Part shown: positions 1 through 15,945 of the stretch, one piece after another
Layout of the letters: each line of letters starts with the position of its first letter
Numbering within the stretch: the first letter of the stretch is position 1
Source of the DNA: Piromyces finnis
Lineage: Eukaryota; Neocallimastigomycota; Neocallimastigomycetes; Neocallimastigales; Neocallimastigaceae
Assembly (NCBI GenBank): GCA_002104945.1
Contig: MCFH01000067.1
Coordinates: 186,001 to 250,000, forward strand
Reading direction: 5' to 3'
DNA: 64,000 nt
Program-made: the position numbers and the translations under genes
Notes under the pieces: generated by a model
The model's input: only the letters and a program-made list of their open reading frames with translations
Databases searched by the model: none
What the model was told of the DNA's origin: nothing

Positions 1-831
1 GGTGTTTGCTTTACTTGTGGAAAGTCTAGACACTTTCAATTCAATTGTCCAAACAAAAAGAAACCGAAAAATGTGAAAATTATAGAGAGATGCTATTCAG
101 AAGATGATGCTAGCCCTTCAATCAAGAGAATTAAAAAAGAAAATCTTAATCCCAAGGGAACTTCAAATATGTTCGAGATCCATAAAGATAAAAAGAAAAA
201 TATCATCGATTTTTATATCAAAACCAATGATATCGATGAAGTCAAGGTTAAGGTGCTTATTGATTCTGGTTCCGATCTCAATTTCATCCACCCTGAATTC
301 GCCCGAATCAATAATATTAAACTTTCAAATATTGCCGAATCTTTCAAGGTTTCTGGTTTAGGGCAAGGTACTTCTACTGTGAAAAAGAAATCCGAAAAAT
401 GCATCCTTCGTTTGAGAAATCACTACGAACTCATCCAATTATATGCAATTAGAATTCCTGAAGTTGATATAATTCTTGGTGTACCTTGGATAAAAAAACA
501 TTTCCCTGTTTACTACCACGATTCTTCCAAAATTGCCTTTAGCTCTATATATTGTGCCAGACATTGTAATGCGGAAAGAAGAAAGAACAAGAGTAATGCA
601 AAGGAAACCAAGAAAGAAAAAATATCATCAAGAAAAGGAAAAGAAGCTACTCAAGACGACGAAGATGAACAATCCTCTCATAGTGACCTTGGTTCATGCA
701 ATCATTATGAACCCTCCTATAGCGACTCCAGTGACGATGAAGAAACTTTAAGTATTAGAGGCAGTAGAACCTCCGTTAAAACCATTAGTAATCTAGATAG
801 TTTTAATAAAATTAAATTTAGTGATAGTTTA

Positions 832-885
<54 letters not shown>

Positions 886-1862
886 TGTAATCCTAAATGT
901 AAATATGATAATATTAATTGTATTGATGAAAATTTAAATAAAGATAATAATTCGGTCACCGAACCAAAAAAATACTCATTTTCTAAAAAAGTGTTTAATA
1001 ATAACAATTCATGTGTATTAAATTCAGATAGTAACTGTAATGATTTATCTTGTAATATTATTAATAAATGTAAAACTGAAAATAATAATTTGAATAAAGT
1101 TAAAAAATCTGTCGAAATCCAAAACAATATTTATTATTTAAAGAGGTTTTTAATGAAAAGAATTGTAATATTTTACCTCCACATCGTGAATACGATTATG
1201 AAATCAAATTAAAGGATAATTCTAACTTGTTTTATGGTCCTCTTTATCCTTTAACAGAGACAGAGAGAGATGAATTAAAAAGTTACATCAATAAAAATTT
1301 AGAAAAAGGTTTCATTAGGAAATCTTCATCTCCTGCCGGAGCACCAGTCTTATTTGTCAAAAAGAAAGATAGAGTGAAGGGTGCAAAATACTTTACTAAG
1401 TTGGACTTAAAGTCTGCTTGTAATTTCGTAAGAATCAAAGAGGGTGATGAATACAATACTGCCTTTAGAACAAGATATGGGTATTTTGAATATCTCGTCA
1501 TGCCTTTTGGTTTAAAGAATGCACCAGCTACTTTTCAACATTTCATAAATGATGTCCTTAGTGATTATTTGGATGATTTTAATATATTTAAATATTCTGG
1601 AAGAACATCATGAACATGTTAAGAAAGTATTGAAAAAATTATTAGAAAATAATTTATATGTAAAGTTAGAAAAGTGTGAGTTTGATGTTTCAGAAACCAC
1701 TTTTCTTGGTTATGTATTATCCAAAGATGGTCTGAAAATGGATAGAGATAAAGTTAAAGCTATCCTCGACTGGCCTGTTCATACGAATGTTAAAGAAGTT
1801 CAATCCTTTTATTGGATTATGCAATTATTATAGAACTTTTATTAAAGACTTTTCTAATTTTA
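1..1862 (+). pseudogene. Decayed Ty3/gypsy retrotransposon gag-pol fragment
   Basis: The frame is open from base 1. It begins with a CCHC zinc knuckle (bases 7-48, C-x2-C-x4-H-x4-C), the end of Gag. An aspartic protease follows, with DSGSDLNFI near 262 and ILGVPWI near 472. Next comes a Lys/Ser/Asp-rich linker with a poly-Asn run encoded by (AAT)n. Reverse transcriptase starts near 1154 ([11 protein letters not shown]), shows [20 protein letters not shown] and the catalytic YLDD (about 1567), and continues to the connection region (CNYYRTFIKDFSNF, 1820-1862). The element is dead. Frameshifts lie near 1140, 1590 and 1812, and about 30 codons are missing near 1370, where the conserved stretch between VKKKD and KGAKYF should be. 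RNase H and integrase are absent and no LTR was seen. Similarity stops abruptly at about 1862. Confidence 0.93.
833..886. repeat. (AAT)n microsatellite, in frame as poly-Asn
   Basis: About 17 AAT units encode an uninterrupted Asn run between the protease and reverse transcriptase of the gypsy fragment. The same motif in another frame gives the apparent poly-Leu reading frame on the opposite strand, which is not a gene. Confidence 0.95.
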
Positions 1863-3644
1863 TAATTATATGGAATTGCATTGTTTTGTTTAAAATAGTA
1901 GGTCAAGTATTTTTTGAAAATCATAAAACTATTTAATGGACGAGGTATTTTATTACCATATTTTCTTTTTCCATTGAAAATAAATGATGTGTAAATGGTT
2001 GATATTTTTTGTAAAATGTCTTTATCTTTCAATAAAAATTCAACATCACAATCATTCAATTCTTCCATAAAATACAAAAGATATTCTTGATCCATTACTT
2101 TAGCTAATCTTAATATTTCAATTTTATTTGAAGCAAGTTGAATTATTTTCTTACTTCATTTGAAAAGTCATCATTTTCATTAGATGGAATATAATAATAA
2201 TTATAATAATCAATTTTATTAAAGGCGTTTTTATAAATATCAATACCGATATTATTATTGATATTATTGTTGATGTTTTCAATAATATTAATAATATTAT
2301 TGTAAAGATATAATATATATCTTTAGATTATTTAATAATTAACTATTAATTATTAAATAATAAATTAATATTTATTAAAATTAACTATGAAATTTTTAAT
2401 ATTCAATGGAATAATTTAATAATAAATTATTTTATAATAATTCCGTCAAAATTAAATAAAGATAAATATTTAAATTTAAGGAACAAAAGAATCTTAATTA
2501 AATTTAAATATTTCAAATATTTTAAATATTCATAATAACTTTATATACTTTCTTATTCAAATTTAGAATAGTTTAATAATTTTAACTGAGTTTTAAAAAT
2601 AGATGTGTTTATATTTCAATAGGAAATACATTAAGAATAGTATTGATAATATTAAATTAATTTATAGATAATACATGAGCTTTGTTCAATTTTGAAGTTT
2701 ACTCAAATTGAATTAAAAGTATAATGAATTAGTTTTAGTTTGGTTTTATTATTTTATTATTTAATTAGATTAGTTTTGTTTATTTTATATTAAATATATG
2801 TTTATTTAAATAGAATAATATATTAGAATATAATTATGAAAAAATATAAATACATGTAAATTTTATCAATTAAATCGATGTAATTGTTATTTTATTTCTA
2901 ACCATTAATAAAGAAGATAATTTTTAAAAAAGAAACTCCTATTTTTATTTTATCGTGTGTTTAATTGTTTTATTGTTAAATATATAATCTGTTTTAAGAT
3001 TAATATTTTACAATTATTAATACTTTGATCATAATTCATAAAATCATTATTGATTACTTGATAATTAATATTTTGATTATAATTTAATTGATCACAATTG
3101 ACTAAATTGTTAATTTGGCCATTATTAATTTGACTAATATAGATTTGATTGCTATTAATATTATTATTCTGATTAACAATAGTTAAATAATCATTATAAT
3201 TATTATAATTATAATTATTGTTATTTTTGAATGTAAATTAACTAAATTTCCATAGTTAGTATTATTAATATTATTAATATTGGGATTATGATCAATGATA
3301 TTAAAATTGTTATTAATATCAATAACAGAAATACAATTCACTTGATTATTATTATTATTTTGATAATTATTCATGTCATATATTATTTTCATAGTGTTAT
3401 TACCAAAATTATCAAAGAGGTAGTTAGTATTAAAAGGAGGAGAGATGATATTTGGATGGGAAGTAACCTGAATATTCTGAATATTGTTTTGAGTAAAGTT
3501 CGCCAAGGTAGGATCTAACACATCAGAGAAATTACCACTTTGAGGATCTAAAATGGAATTATTAGAATTCTTTGTGTTTAACATATTGAATTGTTGATAA
3601 TGAATATTATTAATGTTATTAATATTATTAATATCGAAAAACAT
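1863..3644 (-). pseudogene. Truncated Asn-rich HMG-box (MATA_HMG-like) transcription factor gene
   Basis: The minus frame from about 2322 to 1866 is open and ends with the start of an HMG box: GNKIPRPLNSFMIFKKYLTYYF (2000-1890) matches the family hallmark of Pro-Arg-Pro followed by Asn-x-Phe-x-x-[FY]. HMG boxes are about 70 residues and bind the DNA minor groove; only about 30 are left before the gypsy sequence begins at 1862. The likely N-terminus starts at the ATG at 3644 and is rich in Asn, Ile and Gln. It shifts frame in an A5 run near 3230 and then continues as an Asn/Gln-rich frame to about 3012, where a GTAAAA could be a donor. The two parts are joined by position and strand only; I could not find a phase-consistent intron between them. 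It is a broken gene or a rearrangement product. Confidence 0.55.
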
Positions 3645-3649
3645 TGTTA

Positions 3650-5400
3650 ATGGATTATAAAAAAAAAGGTAAAGAAATAGCAATTTAACTGTTAATTTAT
3701 TTTCTTTTTTTATTTTTAAAAAAAAAATAAAGATAAAACAAACAAACAAACAAAAAAGAAAACGAATTTTTATACTTGAATTTTTAATTTTTTTTTGTGT
3801 CATCTATTTCTTTTAGAATAGTCCAATAATACAAAAATAAAGGTATACAAATTTCGAAATAAATAAGATTTTAAACTATTTTTAACCTATTTAAACTTTT
3901 ATTAATCAATTGTAGTTTATTTTGAAAATTAATTAATAGAAAGTTTTTAAGCATTAAACTTTATTTCAGTTTAACTATATTACACAGTCGATTTTAACAT
4001 TTTTAAAGCATTAAAGTTTAAATTTTAAAAACCTTTCTATTTTCAATTTCATAATATTTAATTATAGTTTTAAAGTAAAAAATCAATCAAATAATCAAAG
4101 TTATTATTATGAGACATAGTACTTAAAATATAAAAAATAAAATTTAATAACCTATTTTCACGTTTTTTACCCATGGGATACCTACTATATTCTCACATCA
4201 ATTTAAATATGGATAAAAAATATTTTTATATAGATTAATAAACATTTTAATTTTGATTATATACTTTTTAAATGAATGTTGATATTTTATTCATTATCAT
4301 TATTATTATTTATACATAATACCTTTCCTATATAAATAAACCATGAATAAATTGATAAATATTGGTAATTTAAAATAGTTTTCATTTTTAAATTACCAAA
4401 ATTAAATAATATTTTTATTTTTTTGTTAAAATTATTTAAATTATCAAAGTTTTTTAATCAATAACTTTAATTAAATAAGATATCCAAAAAAAAATATTAA
4501 ATAATAAAATTATGATTATTATTAAAATGTTATTTATTTTAAAGATATATAAAATGTATTTAAAAGAAGTACATAAAATGTAATATTATTAATAATAAGA
4601 TATGAATGTTAAAAAAATTATAATTATTATGTTTAATATATATTTTCAATAGATGTGAGGGTTACTAGTTTATTCAAAATAGAGGCAAAAAATAAACATA
4701 ATTGTAAATTTAGTTTTAATAGGATGAAAAAGATGATAAAAGAAAATAAAATGGATAAATGTCGTAAATAGTTGGAAAGGACTAAAGATTTGAATAAAAC
4801 ACCAAGGTGAAATTAACGAAATACTTGATTTTTTTTTAAAAAAAAAAAACTAATTATTCAATTATCAACAATTATATTATTAAAAATATTAAATATAACG
4901 AAATAAAATTATGTAATATTGAATCTAAGATTATGACAGAGTGTAAAAAAAAACAAAGGAAAATTAAAAAATGATTTTTTCTTTAAATATACTTTTATTT
5001 GTAACACCTATTTATATGAATAAGTATTATAATAAATATGTAAATATTAATATAAAAGCAACAATGTTATTTTTATAATAAAATATAATAAAATATAATA
5101 AAAAAAAAGAGATAAATTACTATATTTTTTACTTTAATAATATAAAATTAAAAAAAAAATACTCTGTAATTTTATTTATATTATTAATTATAAAAGAAAT
5201 ACTTTGTAAGAAAGTATTTCTTTTATAAAATTATTAACATTTTATAGTAAAAAAAAATTTTTTATAATTACATAATAATTTGTTTTAATAATAAATGTAT
5301 TATCTATTAATAATTATAATATATAATAAATATAAAATGTATACATTATTATACATTATAATTTATATATTAATAAATAATTTTAATAATTAATCCATAA
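3650..5400. other. AT-rich intergenic spacer
   Basis: Very AT-rich sequence with homopolymer runs and short AT palindromes. A palindromic stretch at about 5150-5230 pairs AAAGAAATACTTTGTAAG with CTTACAAAGTATTTC-like sequence. No coding signal was seen on either strand. Confidence 0.6.
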
Positions 5401-7511
5401 TTTACTAGTTTATCTAATGAATATAAAATAATAATTAATAATGAATGTTTTTCATTCTTTGAAGGAATAAGTATTATTAATTGTAATAATCTTACTAAAG
5501 ATCAATACACTATTAACGATAGCAATAATAATATAAATGACTATTTGAATAATTTTTTACTTATTAATTCATTGGAAAAAATATGTAATGAAAAAGTATT
5601 TAAATACAATTTTGATTTGAAAGATATAACAAAAACAAAATTTTATATATCTATAAATATACCTTCATATACACTTAAAGATATTTATAACGAAATAATA
5701 AGGTTGGAATTACCAAGTACTTGCCAGTATGTAACTGCTTTTATCAAAAGAATAAGTTATCTCCATTACTTTAATAAAAGGTATACTGAAACATATCAAT
5801 ATAATCAAGTGTTAATTGCAAAAGATAAAAGTAAGGATATTAAAGATTCAGACAATTTCATAATTATTAAATGTTGTCATGATAGTGTAAGAATCACTGG
5901 AAATAAAATAACATTTTATGAAAGAGATACTTATGATAATATTATTTGTAAATTATTACCATGTTTAAATTATTCAAGTGATCAAATACTAATTAGATTC
6001 GAACCAAGTATTGTTTCTTTTACTTATCCAATAAATATAAATTTCCAATTGTTTGATTTGATGTTATATGAAAATGCTTTATATCCCTATATATATACTA
6101 ATGAAAATGAAGATATAATAAAAAACAAAGAAAAATTAGTATATACAATAAATATCTTTAATCAGTCATTAAATATGAAACTTTACAACAAGTATAAACA
6201 ATTTACAGAAATTATCCAATTTCAAGAATTAGAATGGTATATGTATATGACTGTTAATAAAATATTAAAATATCTTTATTTATTATATATTGATTTTCAT
6301 GTAAGTTATTATAATAGAAATAAAGTATTAAATATTCCATTAAAAATAAATTATAACCGATTATTTGGAAAATATTATACTAGATATTTTAATAATAAGG
6401 TATTACCAGTAATTGCTGATAAAGAGGAATATATTAAAAATAATATACCGTATGTACAGTGGAATAATAATTATTATAGATCACCAGAAAATTCAGGATA
6501 TAAAATTATTCTTTCAGCAAATAAAAATTCTACTGATAATAACTTTGTATTTCATGTTAAAAAGTTATTATTTGATTCAGAATCAGAATCAAAAATGTGG
6601 TTCCTATATGTGTTAAAGTGATAAGAAAATACAAAGAAAAAGAAAAACCTGTTTATTTTAATATAGCTTATAAACTAGACAAACATTGTAAAGGAAAATT
6701 TCCTTCCAATTTATTTATACTTATGGTTATGAATTACAAGGTTTATATAGACAATATTTTGATATTCCAGAAATAAATAATAAATTTATAATATGTTCTA
6801 AATGTAATAAATACATTAATATTCCTAGTCAACAGGAATTAATAAATTGTGTAAAGGAAAAGTTTAATAATAAACAATTAAATCTAATAAATGAAAATTA
6901 CAATGATATTAATATTCTTTCTTTTTCAGTAGATAATAATATGAATATATATCTATATTGTGTTTTTGATTATGTCTACAATTATAATTCTTCTTTTCCC
7001 TTTTTAATAATAATGTTATATACATGTAAATTATTTACACTTCCTAACTATAGGTATGAATATGTAGTAAGTTCAGATAAGAGTTTGTTTAATTTTAATG
7101 ATGATTTTGTACAAGCTATATTTTCTATGTATAAAAAAAAATTCAATTTCAATTATAGATAATGTTACATTAACTAAATATACTAAACAATATATTTCAG
7201 ATAATAAAACAGTTTTAATAACAGAAAAGGAATTTCCAGATGAAAAAGTATATTTATGGAGATCGATTTATTCAGAAATAATACCAACAATACCAATAAT
7301 AAAAGATAATGATGAATTATACAATACGCTACCATCATTTTCTTTTTTATGTAAGAATATTAAAAATATAACTGCATATCATTATAATATTATGAATGAA
7401 TACAATAAAAAAGTTATTATCTATGGTGTATGGGTTAATGAAGATTATTATCCATGTAAAGCATCCATAGAAATATTAAAATCAACTATTCTTAATAAAC
7501 CTTATTATTAA
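5401..7511 (+). pseudogene. Unrecognised intronless gene with several frameshifts
   Basis: A frame open from 5401 lacks an ATG for its first 350 codons. It is rich in Asn, Ile, Tyr and Lys but has coding-like composition: CHDSVRITGNKITFYERD, RSPENSGYKIILSANKN and FHVKKLLFDSESESK. It shifts to +1 near 6594 (continuing VVPICVKVIRKYKEKEKPVY), again near 6716 (YGYELQGLYRQYFDIPEI, then a CSKC pair) and again in an A9 run near 7136, ending at 7511 with NKPYY. Rejoined it would exceed 690 codons. I do not recognise the family. The lack of introns, in contrast to neighbouring genes, fits a mobile or viral origin, but nothing in the sequence proves that. The lost start and at least three frameshifts argue that it is dead. 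Confidence 0.6.
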
Positions 7512-9267
7512 AAAGAAATTTAGATGGATCTATCTATTCATCTTTCAAAAATAATTCTATTTATATGATTTTTTAGTTCATCAGATATTAATACTATCGT
7601 AGATGCATAAAATTATTTTTTTTTTTAAATTTTATATTTATTTATATATTTGTGTTAAATATTAATTTCCGTTTTTTTATATTTGTAATTAAATATTTAT
7701 TTATTTTTAAAATTGGAATTTAATATTGTAATTTCGTTATCATAACAAATATATATTTAAAAGCATAATATTAATTCATTGTAATATACATATGTATGAT
7801 ATGTATTATAATATATACATTACTAGTAATGTATATGTTAATTTCATAATATTCTATATGTATTATATGTATTGATGTAAATAGCTATAATATCATTAGT
7901 TTATAAAGGTTATTTATAGATTAATTATGTATATTAATAAGTTGAAACATAAAATATGTATTAAGAGTTTTAAAATATTAAAATAATTTTTTAAAAATAT
8001 AAAGTTCTCTTGTAAATTCTTTATAAAAAGATTGTATAATGTATAATTCATTTACAATTCATAAATAAAAGTAAATAAACCCTAAATTATAAAATGATAA
8101 TTAATAATACTTTATAAATATTTTGTAAATTTATAGTAAATAATTTTGTTATTTAGTTTATTATTGTAGTAATTTTCATGTTAAATAATGTACAAATGTA
8201 TACCGTTTATTCAAAATACAATAAACCTTTTGCAACATAACTTTTTTAATATTTTATTTATTAATTAATAATAAGTAAAATGAGGCTATGATTAAATGAA
8301 AATAAAAGAAAATGAATTTTATTATAACTTTCTGTTGAAATAATTTATATAATTTATTTTTTTAAAATATAAAATTTTCTTGATTTATTAGGAAGCAATT
8401 AAATATTCTGCTTCTCCCATTTTTGCTGTGGAAATAACTACATTATTAACTTTTTTTTTTAATAATAAAGTTAAAATAATAAAAAAAAAAAAAGAAAATT
8501 TTTTTATTTTTGTAATTTCCATTAAATTATAAAATGTTGTATTGAAAGAGAAAAAAAGAAAATAACAAAATATATATATATATACAATCATATGTCATAT
8601 ACAATAAGAATTATATAATTATTTATTAATTTATTATTAACTATATTTTTAATTTTTGATTAAATATATTAACATTCCTTGAATAGAATTATGATGCGTA
8701 CAAGCAGCTATAACATTGCATATATATAATAAAAATTAAAATTAAAAAAAAAAAAAAAAAAATCTAATTAGAAATTAAAGATAACATTACGTTTAATATG
8801 TTTTTATTATTTATTTTATTTAAATAACTTTACCCTTTAGAAACACCAAAAAGAACACTAGAAAAAAAAATATTAAAAGTAATCCATTAAATTGTTATTA
8901 ACATATTTTTTATTTTTTATTTTTTATTTTTTTTTTTACTATTTTTAATTGAATTATATACTTTTTTTTTTCCTTTCAAAATAAAAAAAAAAAAAGTAAA
9001 ATAAAATATAATAAAATATTTACTATTTATTATTACAATAAAAATATTTAGTTTATTTAAAAATTATAATTCTTTTAAATTTAATATTTACTAATATATA
9101 TAATGGATTTCAGTTTCATTTTTATATATAAATATATATATTTCTTTCATGTATTTATTTTTTATTTTTACATCTTCCATGATTATCAAAAAATTTTTAT
9201 TGATAAATATGGACCATCAAAAAAAAAATATATATATATATTTGTTTCTTTTTTAATCAGGCTAAAT
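7512..9267. other. AT-rich spacer, with possible small minus-strand exon remnants
   Basis: Mostly homopolymer-rich AT sequence. On the minus strand three short stretches look coding and sit behind acceptor-like TAG/AAG: about 8861-8838 (GVLFGVSKG, followed by GTAAAG), about 8717-8660 (AACTHHNSIQGMLIYLIKN, stop) and about 8445-8389 (NNVVISTAKMGEAEYLIAS, stop). They may be debris of a lost gene; no complete gene model can be built. Confidence 0.3.
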
Positions 9268-11809
<2,542 letters not shown>

Positions 11810-14800
11810 ATTTTTTTTTTTTATTTTATTTTAACATTTAAAAAATTGATTTTTTTTTTTTTTTTTTTTGAAATATTCAATTTTTAGTTTTTTTTTGTTT
11901 TTTAATTGACACTTTTTAAAAGTTTTTTTAAAATTTTTTAAAAAAAAAAAAAAAATTTCTCCCACAACCTTTTCCCTTAAATTTTTTTTCTTTTTGGTGA
12001 TTGGCACCTGCCAAAAAATGAAAATGAAAATTTTTAAAAAAAATAAATTAAAAAATTTTTAAAAATGGAAAAATTAAATTTTTTCAACTAAAAAATATTG
12101 CGTAATCATGAATACTAAATGTTCGAAAGGAAATAAACTTTAATTATTAATAAAAATATTTTTATTACTAATTACATAAAATAAATTAAAATAGTCATGT
12201 AATAACGTGATTAAATCAATTGAGGCGTAAATAGAATCAAATGATAAAATAAAAATCAGGTGATAACATAAATCTATTTTAATAATTTAAATAATAAACA
12301 TAATTTTATGTTATGTAAATAATTTCTTTTATAATTTTTATTTATAATATTTTATTATATTTTTTTATTATACTTTTTATACTAGTTTATTATAGAATAT
12401 TAAACAAAACATAGTTTATAATGATTAAAAGATATATAAATGTGCTATTATTCATGGATTTTTTAATTTTTGTTTCTTGTTATATTATAGCCAATTTTTA
12501 TATTTAATAAAATTACTTTTAATACATAAACATTCTCCCTAAAAAAGGAAGCATTCAGTTGGGTTATATCAGAATAAAAATAATAAAAAGTAATACAAAG
12601 TGATAAATAATATTTAATAATTGTTTTTATTTTTTATGGTTGGTTTTATTGATAAAGTTTATTTAATAATGAAAATGAAATATGAAATAGGTAATTACAA
12701 AGTAGAATGTGGCTTTTTCAAAATAGAAGATTATTGTACATGAATATCATTACAACACATTACAACACGTGAATTATCAATACATTATTAAATTAAAGTT
12801 TATTAAAACAATATTTAATTAAATTAGTAATATTTGTTATATAAATTAAAATTAATAACTTTAGATAACTAATATACATGTGATATCATGTAAATAAATA
12901 TTTCTATGTAAAATTGACATTATTTTATATAAAACATAGAATTAATGTAAATTACATTAATATATGAGTACACATGATATTCAGTTTTAAAAATTTCATT
13001 TAGAATATTGAGAATGAAGAAAAGATAAAATAAAGACCTATAAATAAAATTATTTTATATTTTATAAGAAAGCAAAACTAATTGAATAGCGTAAATCATC
13101 ATGAAAAAATAAAAAATGAATAATTAAATGTTGCTCCAAAAGGAAAACTAATAAAAATTAATATTTTTTTCAAATATAAAGGATTAACAGAAATGATAAA
13201 TGGAAAAATTAGTAAGAAAAAAAAGAAAGTGGATAAGAATTTCATTATATTAGTTTTAATGAAAAATGGTTTTTATATAAAACTGTAATGTAGATAAAAG
13301 TTATCGATAGAAATATTGTCTATAACCAAAAATATATGAAATAAATTACTTATCATATATTTTAACAAAATGAAGTAATACTACATAAAATTAAAAGTAA
13401 ATTTTTACCACTTTTACATTTTAAATTATTTTAAAGGAAGTAATGATATTTAATTAATCTTTACTAATAAATTTTATAATATGGACATTACGTATTAGTT
13501 AAAGTTGTTGTTGTAAATCTATTTACTACATTTATTATAATGAAAAGGTTATTTTATTACATGATAATCTCATCTCCAACTGCAAAATTAAATATTTAAT
13601 TCAATAATAAATTTCATTTCATATATAAAATTATTAAATATTATAAAGTTTAACTCTTATATCATAGATTACATTAATAAGGAGAACATGATTATAAGAG
13701 TAAAAATGAAAAATAAAAATTAAAATATATATAATATTGTTTAAAGATGGAATAAATATCCATAATAACCTTATTATGAGTTATGTATTTTATTTTAAAA
13801 ACTTTTATTTTTCAATATTTTTTTCCTTGATAGCATTAAAAGAGTTTTACAGAGGTATCACCTTTATTTATAGTAATAAATTTTATTTAATTTAATAAAA
13901 ATATTAATGAGTTCGGGGTTTAAATATTTTTGTCTTTGAAAATTAAAAATGAATCGTTTTAATTTTTATAAAATAAAATATAAAATATTCAAAGTTAATA
14001 AAATAGAAAAGTTTAATCGTTTTTTTTTTTTTTTAGTCAAGAATTATACTAAAACTTTAATTATGATAATATTATTATTTTTAATAATCAATATTTAATG
14101 ATTCTTTATAAATAATTATTGATTAAACAAATCTATTTTTTAATAAAACTACTTCATAAAAAATAACATTTGAAAAGCATTTTTTAAAAAATATTTTAAA
14201 TTTAATATACTTCTTTTTATTTTACCTTAATTTATTTTAATCAAAAAACATCATTCTTATTTATTTTTAACTATTTCGGAATGTGTAATATATAATAAAT
14301 TGGTATCCTTTGTTTAGACCTAATACTTATATTTTGTAATTAAATATAATTATTAAAGGATTTATGTAAAAACGGTTATAATTTTTTATATAAAATATGG
14401 TATATCTTTGAACATTTTATTCCTATAAAAAAAATAATTATAAAATTTAATATGAAATTATCATTATGACTAATCAAAGGTGTTATATACTTTTTTATTT
14501 TATAGAGAATTCTAAACTATTGTAATTCGAAACCTTTATAATTTATTTATTATAAAGAAATAAACAATAAATCATTAAAAATACATTATAATAATTTTTA
14601 TATTGAATAATTTATTGTCCTTTTTTTTTTTTTTTTTGTAAAAAGTATTTATTTCGAGTTTTTAATATATATATTTTAAATATATAATTAATAATCTTTT
14701 ATAAAAAGTTTAAAATAAGTTATGAGATTTTTTATTTTGGTTTTTTTTTTAATAAATAAAGGTAAATAGAACAGTTATTTATGACTTTATTATATATATT

Positions 14801-15520
14801 ATGATGTATATATATATAAAGTTTTTTTTTTATTAATCATTAGCTATTAATTTAAAAGTTTATTAAAAATATTATATACTTCATTTTTTTAAAATAAATA
14901 AAAAATAAAACATAATATATGGTGTCAAATAAACTTTCATATGATTGCTTAAGGACTATATTCATTGAATTACTAACATTGAACCCTTTGAACAGAATAT
15001 TTAAATCGATCCTTTGTTACAACGGTATAATGTTAACCGTCTTGCTTATAGATTTATTACTATACCAATCAAAAAGTAACTTTATAGAGCTACTAATGAT
15101 AAAGAATGTTTTAGTATGACAAGTCACGAAACACTTTATATATACAAAGCATAAGAACCTGATAATCTATAAAGCTATGACAAATATTCTAAAATCAATG
15201 ATAAAAAGAATGTTTATTATGGTCACAACATATTCACAAGGGTGATTTGAAAAAACTCTATTTACTATCAATGATAAAGCTGAAGGTATTCTCATAATTC
15301 GGATAGTCCATATAATTTCCAAGTTTAAGTGAATTGTAGCCAACAAATATTAACAAAATAATAAGTTTTGTTCGTATAATAAAGACATTGTTATTTGTCA
15401 TACTATGGAAAAAATTATTCGTATTTCATAAAATATTAGTGTTGATGAATAATTGTACTCTATTATTTTATTCTTTATAATCAATTAAAAAAGCAAAAAA
15501 AACATAAACAATTTTAAAGA
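11810..15520. other. Long AT-rich spacer
   Basis: No convincing coding region on either strand. The only conspicuous features are poly-A/poly-T runs and slightly more complex sequence at 14920-15430. That stretch has short open frames (a 66-codon one at 14919-15119) without recognisable similarity and may be an old transposon or gene remnant. Confidence 0.5.
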
Positions 15521-15529
15521 TTTTAAAAA

Positions 15530-15945
15530 AATGTTTCTGGTTCGATCCAGCAGATGTCAGTGCCTGTGGATTTTCCCACTGGGTTTGCCATGGATTGAGT
15601 TATGATATTCATGTAAGTATACATGGTACATTCCAAATTAGAATTTAAAAACTGGTGACTTGGGCTATGCCAAAAACACACAATATTCCTTAATTTAAGT
15701 GTAAACATTAAGGGCGGTTGACACGTGATCAAATTGACTATAAGAGGCTTAGCATTGTAGTTGGGAAATATCGTACAAGGATTAAGAGAGTGTCGAAGCT
15801 GAAAATACAGTATGACAGACCAGGAGGGTCACAACCACCTAGCAATAGGAAGGAGCCAACGTTTCTCTAAGAACTACCATTGGGGCTAACTATGATTGAT
15901 GGGAAATGTGGACTCGGAAGTTAAAAAAAAAAAAATTTAAAACAA
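15530..15945 (+). mobile_element. Retroposon-like interspersed repeat with A-rich tail
   Basis: A block of about 400 bp that is far more GC-rich than its surroundings, ending in GGAAGTTAAAAAAAAAAAAA. Its 3' end (15843-15930: CCAACGTTTCTCTAAGAACT, then the ATTGGGGCTAAC and GATTGATGG boxes) reappears on the minus strand at 43721-43811, also followed by an A-rich tail. Two dispersed copies sharing a 3' end plus poly-A indicate target-primed retroposition. Near the 5' boundary, GGTTCGATCC (15540) resembles a pol III B box, which would suit a SINE, but no A box or complete tRNA-like head was found. It may instead be the tail of an unknown LINE. Confidence 0.6.

Noticed and set aside
717-1127. 136-codon minus-strand frame with a poly-Leu run
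   Set aside because: Opposite strand of the gypsy linker and its AAT microsatellite.
14919-15119. 66-codon plus-strand frame
   Set aside because: No recognisable motif, and no splice partner or similarity elsewhere in the window.
15538-15553. tRNA gene suggested by CTGGTTCGATCCAG
   Set aside because: Only a T-arm-like stem is visible, with a six-base loop; no acceptor, D or anticodon arm could be placed around it.
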